Positions 1 to 10,200 of a stretch of DNA of 15,927 nucleotides are shown here, in pieces. Made by a program: the position numbers and the translations under genes. The first letter of the stretch is position 1. The number at the start of each line of letters is the position of its first letter. Below the pieces are notes generated by a model. It was not told the DNA's origin. It worked only from the letters and a program-made list of their open reading frames with translations, and searched no databases. The DNA is from Spirogloea muscicola (taxonomy: Eukaryota > Streptophyta > Zygnematophyceae > Spirogloeales > Spirogloeaceae). The stretch lies in contig WELB01000228.1 of the NCBI GenBank assembly GCA_009602725.1, positions 44,245 to 60,171 of the forward strand. The letters run 5' to 3'.

Positions 1-39
1 CCGCCGCCGGGTGCGCGAGCTCCGCCTGGCTCTTCCTCT

Positions 40-72
<33 letters not shown>
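40..72. repeat. (CCG)11 microsatellite
   Basis: Eleven uninterrupted CCG triplets. A second, shorter run of GCC triplets lies just before the start codon (about 317-337), and a GGC run inside the first exon (about 370-388) encodes polyglycine. Such runs are common in GC-rich 5' ends of algal and plant genes. Confidence 0.9.
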
Positions 73-73
<1 letters not shown>

Positions 74-275
74 AGTTGGCGGGCCTGCGGCCCCGTGAAG
101 CGGGGAGGATCTGCAGATGGAAGAAAAGTGCGACTGCTAACAGTAAACGAGCGGCTGTATTAGCCAACCAGGTACATAAGAAAACAATATTCCGATAAGC
201 AGTATTTTTGACTAAACATATGCAGAGGAGGAGGGAGGGAAAAAGCAGCCGCTGAGCTGCCTCCTCCGTGGCCCG

Positions 276-284
276 AAACCCTAA
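276..284 (+). promoter_or_regulatory. telo-box (AAACCCTAA)
   Basis: An exact AAACCCTAA, about 60 bases before the start codon, followed by a second partial copy (TAAACCCTA, 291-299). In land plants the telo-box is a promoter element of genes active in dividing cells and is bound by telobox/Myb-type factors. Whether it works here is inference; the match and its position are seen directly. Confidence 0.5.
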
Positions 285-343
285 ACCTCCTAAACCCTAT
301 CCCCCAGCGCCGCCCGCGCCGCCGCCGCCGCCGCCGTCGCAGT

Positions 344-3047
344 ATGCGCGAGGCCGTCGCCGCCTCCGGCGGCGGCGGCGGCGGCGGCGCGGAGGACGAG
401 GCAGCCGCGCGGAGTGCCGCCGACGCCGCGGAGAGGTACGTTGGGGCTCACAATTTAGGGTTTAGCGCTAGTGCGGCGACCTGCCGACGCCCGGCAAGGG
501 CCTCATGGCGGCGGCTCCGCCGTGGACGACGTCGCCCTCGCTTCAGTGCGGCACTGATAGCCTTGGCTAGATGCGAGATGACTCCAATCTCCCCCCATTA
601 GGGCTCAAGGGTTTAGAATTTGAGGTTTAGGGTCCAAGGGTTCAGGGGTTTAGGCTTGCCATACTGAAGCCCTGCGCCGCTTCTGCGTCCGCGCCAGCGG
701 CCTGCTCTGCGGCGACTTCGAAGGCGCGGCCTCCTCCGCGCGGCGCGCTCTGGAGTCGCTGCTGAGCCGCCCGGCGTCGATGGCCGGCCGCGATGACGGC
801 TGGGAGAACGGTGAATCCGTCCACAAGTCAGGTGACGATGAAAGCGGAAACAGCGATGACGGTGACGCTGACGAGGAGGCGGCGGCGGGCGCCGTGCTGG
901 TGCAGGCGCTCGACAAGCTCCGGAGGTGAGCGACATTTCGCTGATTCACGAAAATGTTTTACTTTTTGGGAGCTCGTTACGTTCTGCCGTGCGCAGTGCT
1001 GTGGCTCGTGGCATTGCTGAGCTCGCGCTGAAAAGAGCTGCTTTGGCTTGCACCCAAAGCAGCTTCGTAAAGAGCAGTTATAGTGAAATTGTCAGCAAGA
1101 ATCACACAAGTATTAGCTCCTACGGCTAATGATTGCGCTGCCAACTGCCATGAATGCTGCTGACGATATCTTTGGGACTGGGTTTATTTGAGGGTTTAGG
1201 GTTCAGGATTTAGGCAAGCTTCGATGTCCCAGCTTATCGGGCGGCTGGCCTGCCACTTGCGTGCAGACACCAAGAGCTCCTGGACACGATGACGACGCTC
1301 TACATGGGTGCCGGCGGTTTGCCATCCATCCCGCACAGCGTCCTGGTGATGTGGTGCGCTGCCTTCAGCATGCTTCCGCCAATTGAGAAGTGCGCTGATT
1401 GATGTGAGGCATGTGGGCATATCCTGGTCATTACAGGCGTTAGCTTTGTAGCTTTGTGCCCAAGCCGACTCGCATTCCTTATGGTATTGGCACCTACTCT
1501 CCTGGCTTATGGACCCCACATCTTGAGGTGCCACTTTGGCGACAGCCAGAGTCCTCACTGTTCGCACTGAGCAGTTACAAACATGGAGCCACTGAAGCAC
1601 CTGCTTGCTTGCTGTTGGCAGGGTGAGCTTGCAGGTTGCGGCCAAGGAGTTTATCCCGGCGCGAAAGACACTCGAGGCTGCCCTGGCTGCTAGGCGATCG
1701 ACAAGGCGGTACGGGGCGGTCCAGCTCGTCTTGGCGAGACTGTATGCTGTGGACGTGCTAGCCGTGGGCTGCAGCGACCCTAGCACGGCGCTGGCGTGGC
1801 TTGAAGCAGACACCGACCTTCCCATTGGGCAGCGAGAAGTGCGTTGATCTTCAACCCAAGAGCTAATCCCTCAGTGTTGGAGAAACTTCAGAGAACCCGA
1901 TAAGGTATAGAACGTGGTATATATGTGACATGGTTTCCTTGAATGGTCACATGGCTGTCTAATGGTGAATCCACTAATGAGCAGTAGTTGGCCCTATACA
2001 TCATCCTGCATTCAAGGAGCAAGCGTGGTCAACGAGTTAGGCTTTGGTGCATGTCACTCTGGCTGCATACCTCGAGTGAGCTGAAGGAATGGAGGATGAT
2101 GAGGAGATATTCATTTTTGCAGCCATTGTCACTGGCACGCAGCTCCCACGATAGAGCTGTGACTGTTTTGCGCCGCACTGTGGCAGGCGCTGGTCAAGAC
2201 CGTGCAGAGACTGGCCAAGGGGGAGCCTCCTGCGGATGACCAAACATCCGCTCCCTGCCCTCGACTTGCTGAGGCACCAAGCGGTGCCGAGCCAGGGGAA
2301 GTTGTGCTGGAGGGGCGGCGAACAAGTGCACAGAAGCCTGAGTCCTTTGGAGCCCGTGCCACAACGTCCACCGCAGCAATCTTGCAAGAACCCGACAACA
2401 GTGATGACGCCACCGATGTAAAGCTGGCGTCTGGAACGGGGAGAGAGGCCATTGATTGCAAGCTGGTGTCCGGGACGGGGAGAGAGACCCACAAGCGACT
2501 GCAACTCCTTGCGCAACGGAAGTTGCTTGTCTCAGTGCTCTTTGAGCGGATGCACATCGTGTACGGCTCCATGCTGGGCGTCGTTGTTGCGGTCCTCATC
2601 CTGTACTCGGCGGCCAGAGAGCGCGCTTACTTGTCGAGGTGATCTGGTGCTCATGATTTGCCCACGTGCCCATCTTGGTAACTAGAGAATGTCCAAGCTC
2701 CAAGCTAAACCCACAAATACAATTGTCTTTGCATGCGTCATCTCTTTCTTGCAAGTCACCCTCTTCAAGCCCAGTACTTCCAACGTCAAGCTTATCTTCT
2801 GCTGGTTGCCAAATCCATCTATTGCTATTGAGTCTACATACAAGCCGAGCAGAAGCTGCAGATTTTGTGTGCCCAATGATGCACATGCATTGTAGTTGTG
2901 CTGAAACTGGCACAAACCTTGTTTGTATGCAGGCTGGCCATGCGCTTGCTGAGGGCCTTTCGACAGGGCTTGGCAGACACTCTCCAGTTGGCATTTTCTG
3001 TGAGCCTCAACCCCTTGGCCACCATGCACACATTGCACCCTGCATAA
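344..3047 (+). CDS. APEM9: APEM9/DAYU-like peroxisome biogenesis protein (6 exons)
   Basis: Exons: 344-435, 698-925, 1267-1389, 1622-1838, 2187-2638, 2933-3047; 408 codons plus TAA, with phases agreeing at all five introns. The N-terminal half is helical (GDFEGAASSARRALESLL, then HQELLDTMTTLYMG and PARKTLEAALAA), as in the TPR-like part of plant APEM9. It is interrupted by an acidic Asp/Ser-rich insert at about residues 60-90. A variable linker follows (about 230-320), then one transmembrane segment (about 344-362, GSMLGVVVAVLILY), and a short tail with LQLAFSVSLNPLA, which resembles the conserved C-terminal block of land-plant APEM9. In Arabidopsis this protein tethers the PEX1-PEX6 ATPases to the peroxisome membrane so the PTS1 receptor can be recycled, the job of PEX26/Pex15. 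The assignment rests on helix layout, single membrane anchor and tail motif; overall similarity is low. The gene converges on the topoisomerase gene. The ATG at 344 has A at -3 and begins the helical region after a Gly run. Confidence 0.62.
454..465 (+). repeat. TTTAGGG telomere-like motif, intron 1
   Basis: TTTAGGGTTTAG, about one and two-thirds units of the plant telomere repeat, 18 bases into intron 1 of the APEM9-like gene. Too short to be more than a motif by itself, but it is one of three such places in this gene. Confidence 0.6.
600..654 (+). repeat. degenerate telomere-like array, intron 1
   Basis: About 55 bases made of varied TTTAGGG-like units (AGGGCTCAAGGGTTTAG, GAGGTTTAGGGTCCAAGGG, TTCAGGGGTTTAGG). 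The spacing is irregular, as expected of an old interstitial telomeric sequence. It ends about 44 bases before the exon 2 acceptor. Confidence 0.65.
1036..1064. repeat. 11-bp inverted repeat in intron 2
   Basis: AGCTGCTTTGG (1036-1046) and its exact reverse complement (1054-1064) flank a 7-base loop. It lies in an intron, with no known family match. Confidence 0.7.
1192..1214 (+). repeat. degenerate telomere-like array, intron 2
   Basis: Three linked units (GGGTTTAGGG, TTCAGG, ATTTAGG) near the 3' end of intron 2, 52 bases before the exon 3 acceptor. It shares the AGGGTTCAGG-type variant with the array in intron 1. Confidence 0.6.
2421..2498 (+). repeat. 39-bp tandem duplication inside APEM9-like exon 5
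   Basis: Two adjacent in-frame units (2421-2459 and 2460-2498). The first 27 bases of each agree at 24 positions. They encode KLASGTGREAIDC followed by KLVSGTGRETHKR, in the linker just before the membrane segment. The length is a multiple of three, so the frame is kept, as expected if the linker tolerates insertions. Confidence 0.85.
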
Positions 3048-3423
3048 TGATGTCCAAGCTGTCGTAGAAGTCCCCATATCAAGGTACATAGAACTCCTCA
3101 CACTTTAAGCCACTTCGAATTACTTGGACAGCTTAGACAGCTTGACGGCGTAGACAGCTTGGACAGCTTTAGATTAGAGGCGTGTAAACAGACTTTTGCC
3201 AACGTACAACGGGATGAAGAGGGCTTTAGAAGTAAGGTAGTCAACTGTGCAAGCGTGCTGCCACTTAAGCTTGATAGTGCAGGCTGCAAGCCAAGCAGAG
3301 GATGCTGTCCATCAGGTTCACTGCGTTTGACTGTGTCAATGTCGTGCAATCAACAGCATCAGCAGTGTATCTGTAACTTAATTTTTGATGAAGGGAAACA
3401 ATTGGGAACAAATGAGGGAGTCG
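3048..3423. other. convergent 3' region between APEM9-like and topA genes
   Basis: Both genes end here, so these 376 bases must hold both 3' UTRs. No AATAAA is seen on the appropriate strands. TGTAA, the polyadenylation signal of chlorophyte algae, occurs on the plus strand at 3183-3187 and 3372-3376, the first about 135 bases after the APEM9-like stop. A match of five bases is weak evidence. No ORF here looks real. Confidence 0.5.
3126..3170. repeat. GACAGCTT short tandem repeat
   Basis: Four copies of GACAGCTT in about 45 bases (3126-3134, 3135-3143, 3151-3160, 3161-3170), with one degenerate spacer (GACGGCG). It lies in the shared 3' region. Confidence 0.8.
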
Positions 3424-4247
3424 TCATTTAGCCTTCTTCATCAGATGAGGGCTTAAGAGCTTCATCAAGTCTGTGGTCCTGGCCTCCTCAACTTCGAACA
3501 AGGTCTTCAACCTATCATCGAACACAATTTTTCTCCTTTCTTGCGGATGCTGCACGCGAAGTAAAATTGCAACGTCCTCAATGAGGCACGAGCTCCTAAG
3601 TCACTGTGTTTCACTTCAACGTGCTGATTCACAGATAAGGAGTTGGCATGGGTCACATCACGTCTCTTGCAGCACCTGTGTCTATGTGGTATATAGTGCA
3701 CAATGCCGGGGAGTGGAAGCTGAGAATTTAAACTATGAACCTGGGATAAGTGCTGGAACACGAAAAATTGAAGAACAGAAGCATAAGTACACTAACTAGG
3801 AGCGGTTGCCATCACTTAAGTACCTGCAGTGAGTGCACCTTGATGTACTCCAATACCCGTTTCAAGGCCATGGGCCGGCTAATCTTACCAACCTGGTTTG
3901 CCACAGACAGAATGCGGAACATCACCACAAGATCTGAAAAGGCCCTGTGAGGGTAGTTGAAGCAGGGGCAATTATCAACACGATTGAGGACATCTACTGT
4001 ACAACTACAGATGCAACAGCATAAGCTGTGCTTGGCTCTGTGATGCAAACAAGCAGAGCCATCAGAACTCCACAACAGAACCTACATCTCAACTCCAAAC
4101 CCTTGTCAAGTTTCTGAGGGTAGGACTGCTGCTTACTCCACCCAGAAAGCTTGAGAAGTCGGGGGATGTGTGGACAGGCTGCGCTGCTGGGCTTTGCTTC
4201 TTAGTCACCTCCCCATCCAACTCCTTCCCACCTTTTCCCTTTCTTTT
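3424..4247 (-). other. SWIB domain exons at the topoisomerase 3' end (exons 17-19)
   Basis: Exon 17 (4247-4137) reads KRKGKGGKE, a spacer, then [10 protein letters not shown]. Exon 18 (3892-3824) reads [18 protein letters not shown] then VHSLQ. Exon 19 (3549-3424) reads [18 protein letters not shown] then [18 protein letters not shown], ending in a basic tail and TGA. Together this is a complete SWIB domain (about residues 918-985): the SP..FLG opening, the SRP..A.KR....YIK helix, the LQ.P..RR.I..D..L..LF turn and the KLLSPHL end are all present. SWIB domains occur in chromatin remodellers (BAF60) and in small plant organelle-nucleoid proteins. Donors are GTAAGC and GTACTT, acceptors CAG, all phase 0. 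Exon 16 (ends CKKRA, donor GTGAGG) joins exon 17 in phase. The domain itself is clear; fusion to TopA is the best model, with a separate short SWIB gene as the alternative. Confidence 0.8.
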
Positions 4248-7200
4248 CTGCTACCTCCCCTTGAACATGTACACATTCATACTTCAGTGCTAAGCTTGCT
4301 GTATCGCGGCGTGCTGAAGCTCAGCAAGGAGCTGAGCTTTGCAAGTCTCCAAAGCCATGCAAATTCACAATAGTCAGAGCGACCAAGTAGACATACAAGA
4401 GACTAATGATGGAAAGACCAGCAGTATGAACGGCAACATTTGACTGTTCCTGTAAGGTCGATGTCAAGAGTCATACACTCTTGGTCGTCTCTACATCCTC
4501 GCGGAATTCCTTGGCTGACGATGTTGGTGGGTTCCCTGCGTACGACAATAGCATGCTCAGCTGACATCTTTGTTCCGTTTGCTGGCAAGCTTTTGGTCTG
4601 ATGTGCTCAGGTCTGGGGTCTTGGGGCGCAAGCCCTTTACCTGAGCGCGCTTGCTTTAGCTCGACATTTGTGGCTGACTTTCTGGATGGCCTCACAGCTC
4701 TCTTTTTGCATAGAAAATCAACTGCCATGTTGAGCGTCACATCCTCAGCTGCAAGTTCCTGGATTGTGAAAAGTCAATAAGAAATAATCCTAAGAGGCTG
4801 GAGGCTGCTAGAAAGTAGTGACTAAGCTCGATCATCATGTGTAGCCTGCTAAGCTCACAGACAGAAGAGGTGAGTAACTTACGACACTTGACAGCAGATA
4901 TACTATGAATATGTAAGCCCGGTGTTACTGGTAGCCTGTATCTCCCAGCACTCTATACATTCCCGGCAACCTCGAGTCTGGCTCATGGTTCCTAGTGCAT
5001 GATAGCAACTGCAACCAAAACCCTGGTCCCTCACCCTTGAGACCTGACCATACATACCCCGACCTTGCATGAGACCACTGTCTACTCGCCTTATGTAATG
5101 ATTTAGACTGGTCAAGAAGATCAACTTCAGGAGAACAGCAGCCATCACAACAAGACAGCTATCATCTTTGTATGTATTGCCCTGGGGTTGCCAAATCAGA
5201 AGGATTTGCGCAGACATGGCGCTACTAATAACTGTAGAAGCTTCACCAAAGGTCAATTCCAGGCTAGTCAGATGGAATTCGACCTTGGGCACAACTGCAG
5301 ACGTGCTGCTGTGCTTCACATACAGCCCATATGGCCCTTGCTTGAGCTGCACATCACCACCCTCGTCTGGGTGTGCACCCTGTAAGCACCGAGCAATCTT
5401 GCATCAGCAGTGCATCCATTCGTCTTAGCTAAGTCTTGTGCTCATTATGGTAAGCGTGTCAAAGTTTGTGCTTATGCAATGATGTGAGCATTCCACACAA
5501 AGCCTTGCTCGTGTATCGGGCCAAGTCTCCTTTCTGAGATTAGGAGCAAGGAGGATAGCTTCCGACACTGCAATATCTTGGGCTATCACCTCTTGGTGTT
5601 TGGCGTGTGACTGAATTATGATGCTGTGAGAGTTGGCACGGCTCACCAGGCTTCTAGGCAGGGCGAGCAGATTATTCGCAAATTCAAGGGTCACATCCAC
5701 GAGCTTCATATCCTGCAGGAAGATCGTGCAGCACAATCTGAAACATTGCATCACTATGAGAGGACTTAGGCGAGGACCTTTCACACGAAACCACAACCCC
5801 AATCATGTGTCCACTAATACCAGTCAGAGTGCAGAGCATGTAATCCATTCTCTGTGTAGATAGGAGAATGATCATACCTTGGGAAGTGATGCTCGCCTGG
5901 GCTTTCGCTTCCCAACTGCGTCGCCCATCTGTACATATGGCCCGTAGGGACCATTTTTGGCGACAACCTGCAAAGTAAGCAAGTTCATGTTATTGGGTGC
6001 ATAAGCACAAAATTGCCTCCTCAATCCAACAGTTGCATGTGACCATCGGCTCCAATGCAACAAAAGTAATCCTTGCAACAACTTGTTGAAATGATGATGA
6101 TAATTGCAAATAGTAAGCATCTATATCTGTCGACCTGGACAATGTGAATCTCATCAAGCATTGAGGTACAAATCCTGTGCGATGTCATATGCGAGCAATT
6201 AAGGTGCTCACTTGAAGACCAGTCACTGGGTTTTGGCCAAGCGTGATATCATCATTGTCAAGGGAGGCTGCATCCGTTGAAGACGACTCTGGTAACTCGC
6301 TTATGTCTGATTCGGAGTCGATACTGATAGTGAAACTGCACAGACATGCTACTGATGGTTGACAACATGCCTCTTCTTGACAATCGGAAAGGAAATTATG
6401 TAATGTATTGGAGTCATTGTCCAGGACATGCATAAGTATACATTGTTAAGAGGAGAAAGGATGTCTGCAAGTTGACTGTGATTCTGATACCAAAGTCGAC
6501 TTGAAGGTTCAGATGCTATAAATTCAAGTCATAGGTGCTCATATGTATGCTTATAAAGATGAAAAGTATGTGGAGGTCTAGATCTCACTTGCAGGAAGGA
6601 TAAGCAGAGCAGCCGATGAAGGCGCCTGCACCGTGCCGGCTGAGCTGCATGCCAAGCCGCCCCTCTCCGCACCGAGGGCACCGGCGGGGGTCAAGCGCCT
6701 CCGCTCCCCCTGCCTTTTCGCCACCAACCTCTTCAGCAACCTTGGGGAAGTGGCACTCGAACACCTGCTCCAGTACTTGCACAACCTGCACTGCATGCAA
6801 GCCTGATGTCATTACATCAAGTCGCCTATATTTCCGTTTCATATTGGGCAAAGCCATCTTTGACGTTCCAAAAGATCTGCATGATTAACAAGCTGTGCTG
6901 GAGGTTTCCACCTCAGGCTCAATCTAGACCTCGCGAAGCGAAGTGCGACCATGCAGTCAACCTCGCTATGAGACAGCTTCCGGCTGTCATCGACGGCGGC
7001 CTCGAACTGGCCCCAGAAGCCCTGCAGGAGCGAGCGCCAGTCCGCCCGCCCGCCCGCAACCTCGTCGAGCTGCCCCTCCATGTCGGCAGTGAAGCCGTAC
7101 TCCACATACTTGGCGAAGAAGTGTGCCAGAAATGCTGCGACCATCCTGCCTCGGTACTCTGGAATCAGCCTCCTCCTTTCCACTCTGACATAGTTCCTCC

Positions 7201-10200
7201 CCTGCACTCACACAAATTCATGACCTCCTTTACATGATGGTTGAAGTCTGTCTACGCCTTACTGATGCATTCAAGATTCATCCATTTCATTCATCCATTT
7301 TCCATGGCCACAATAGTGCAGATGGCAATCTTCAAGCACCTGGCCGGCTTGCAGCAGCACCCACTAAAAATCAGGTTTTACATATTCTCAGCTGCGCGAG
7401 GGACTTGTGAAGTTTGAGAGAGATCAGAGCTGCTACAAGTTGCAGCTCAGGAGTATCGAAGGAGCCTATGATGTGGAGCAAACCAGGAGCGTGCGTATGG
7501 TAGACGCATAGGTGGACGGTCGGCCAATGCCGGCGTCCTCCAGGGCCTTCACCAGGGTGCCCTCAGAGAAGCGCGGCGGTGGTTGCGTGATGTGCTGCTT
7601 CGAGTTGACGCACGCAACAGCCACCAGCTCGCCCTCCTGCAAGTCACAAGTTCGGACTGGGCTTCAAAGCTCCGTGGGCGGTCTATTGGGCCCGTCTATC
7701 TGAGTGGCTGTCAAACCATGTAAAGTGTCTATGGAGGTTAGGCAGAGCTTGCTAGAGCTACAGCTGCATCCCAGCACTTGCGTGACCAGACTCAGTAAGC
7801 TTATTGGCACCCTGAATTGCAATCCCGCATTGGAGAGCTCCTGGCTGACTGTCCGACTCACTTGGAGGAATGGTAGAGCACTGTCGCCCTCTTGCGACTC
7901 CATGCCTGGATCTTCGCTCTCGCCGCGCTTCTCCAGCCCTTTGTGCTCATCATGAGCACCCAAGAAGCCGGGGAAGGCAGTCCTTGAGCTGGTTGCGCGC
8001 AGCTGGATGCTGCTGTCAGCGGCAGCAATGTCAACACACTCCCGGTCGATGAGCGCATCGGCCATCTGGCAGGCCATTGTCCGGCACCAGATCAATGTGT
8101 AAAGTCGTAGGGCACTGTCGTCCATCCGTTTCGTGAGCGAGCCTGAGAGAGACCACGCATACAAGAGTGATTGATTCAGTCCATATCTCTTGTCAGTCTA
8201 CTGACCCCTGCAGATATACTTCCTTGAATCCATTGAAGTCACTACAGTGAAGTGCTAAACTGGGTCACTACTGACCCTTTGATTGTAAAATTGGAACAAG
8301 CAAGATGTTGCATAAATCAGGCAACCCCAGCGCACATAAGCAATGCTTCTACTAGACATCCACTAAATATCTAAGCATGCATGTATGCACTTGGGAGGCG
8401 AGCAATGTTGGTGGGCCGGATGGCCTCGTGGGCCTCCTGCGCGTTCTTCGCCTTGCTCCTGTATACCCTCGGCGTTGGCGGGCAGTAGTCGTCACCATAT
8501 CTGCACCGCAGGCCATTACACAGCCTCTATACATTGCTTGATTCATTGCTATGCTGAGATCACAGCCTTTCCTATCAAGGTTGTCGAGTAAAGGAACTGT
8601 GCTTAAACCAGCAAATTGGACATTAAGTGTGGTGTTCTCCAGACATTAACATCAACTCTCCAAAAAGGACCAAACCTAGACTTGTAAAAGTTGTCTTAGG
8701 AGAAGTACCAAGTGGAATACCACGACAGACACAGTCAAGCACCACACTGGCAAGGGGCTTCTCGAGTCGAGATAAAAGAGGGCTGCTACTGGCTCTGAGT
8801 TCTCAGTGCTGAACCTGGTGGTGACCAGAGCTCGGATGCTGGCAACAGCTTCATCAGCGAGCTGCACGCCATCAGTGCGCATGTACGTGATGAGGCCATC
8901 ACGGTCGTCATCACCTCCAAGAGCAGTGCCCTCATAGAGCGCCTGCGCCAGTGACATAGTCCGCTGTGCCCCAAAGCCAAGCTTGCTTGCGGCGTCCTGC
9001 TGGAGAGAGGAGGTGGTATATGGCATTGGAGGGCTCCTCCTGACCTGCGGCCCACCAAAAGTCCATGTTAAGAGGAGGTTAGCATTACAGTCTGACATAG
9101 AAGGCACCAGGCTCAGGGAGCCAGTCTTGGGGCTCAGGGGAGAGAGCTGGAGCTTACATCAGCTTAAGAAAAACAAAGCATAGTGCTTAGAACCATAGAA
9201 GCCGTAGTTGGAATTGGAAGGTGATGCCACCTCAACTGTGCACTTCAGGCTGGAAGCATGTTGAGGAGGCACAGACTCATTACTACGTTTGCAGCTTCTA
9301 AGTTTCTTTGGCGGCTCAGAGTTTGACGGTCAGTGAGAAGCCGCCAGCATCCATGAGGCTAACTCTCACATGAAAGTTTGTTCAACTGAAATGTGAACCT
9401 TTTTAGCGTGGGTATCAAAGTTTGTCTATAACAGTGTGTGGACCTTCTTAACAAAGGAATTGAGGCACAATCACATATGGCAAGCACCTGCTGCCTGGTC
9501 AAGCGCTGGATACGCAGCTGCGCGCCCGCCAGCTGATGGCATGCCATCTCGGCCAGCTCGCGGCTCTCCAGGTCCAGCTGCAAGAGCTTCTTCCCCTGCA
9601 GGTGCGTCAACCTTGCTGTGAAGCCGGCCCCTCTCTGGCTCTTCAGTTCCGCCTCCACCGACCAATATTCCTGCAGGGCAACGGATGCTCGAGCTCACAC
9701 CTGACTCAGGACGTGACTAACACCTTAGAATGAAGAATTAACACAATTCGCTGTTACACAACGCTGTTACAGGTGTCTTGCTCCGCGTCTTCAGACCTTC
9801 CACCACTGATTCTGACTTAGCACTCTCCCATACCGTTGACAGCCATGCAAAGCTGACCTTGGACTTGAATGCCTCGACCTCCGTCTCCCGCTCGCAGATC
9901 ATGCGAAGCGCAACAGACTGGACTCGCCCGGCAGACCGTGAGCCTGGCAGCTTGCTCCAGAGAATGGGCGAAAGCGCGAATCCGATCAGGTAGTCCAGGG
10001 CTTTCCTGGCCATGTACGCATCCACCAACTCCATGCTGATGCTCCTGGGGCTTGCCATGGCCTTCGTCCACAAGTGCAATCAGAAGTCTAAGTGTCAGTA
10101 ATACGTGTAAGGCTTTGTTGCAAAGACGACCAGCGCGATGTAGATGTAGATGGCGAAAATTTTGGCATGATCACCACAACTGGTGAGAAGGTGCTTGAAC

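Larger units (their letters stand above)
1..343. promoter_or_regulatory. 5' flank of the APEM9-like gene
   Basis: No gene could be assigned here. The left part (1-115) is very GC-rich and carries a CCG microsatellite. An AT-rich patch follows at about 118-222, then a purine-rich stretch (225-245), then C-rich sequence up to the start codon at 344. GC-rich ends around an AT-rich centre would suit a promoter shared with a divergent gene to the left, but no minus-strand ORF opening with ATG runs off the left edge. One plus-strand frame is open from base 1 to about 198 and is mostly proline from the CCG run. It could be the end of an upstream coding exon or chance. Nothing else is recognised. Confidence 0.4.

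Noticed and set aside
1196-1825. 209-codon minus-strand ORF
   Set aside because: It lies opposite APEM9-like exons 3 and 4 and has no recognisable motif; it is a shadow.
3473-3799. 108-codon plus-strand ORF
   Set aside because: It overlaps the clear SWIB exon 19 on the other strand and has no motif.
3893-3945. Extending SWIB exon 18 upstream to an acceptor at about 3945 (reads AFSDLVVMF...)
   Set aside because: It needs phase 2 and inserts residues not expected in SWIB. The CAG at 3893-3895 joins FLGG to VGKISRP exactly where the family does.
4293-4358. Minus-strand ATG-led frame ([15 protein letters not shown]...) in topA intron 16 as first exon of a separate SWIB gene
   Set aside because: It reaches a stop after 22 codons with no GT donor before it, so it cannot splice to the SWIB exons.
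8198-8278. Direct repeat CTACTGACCC (two copies, about 70 bases apart) in topA intron 7
   Set aside because: Ten bases, two copies, no further shared flank; chance is likely.
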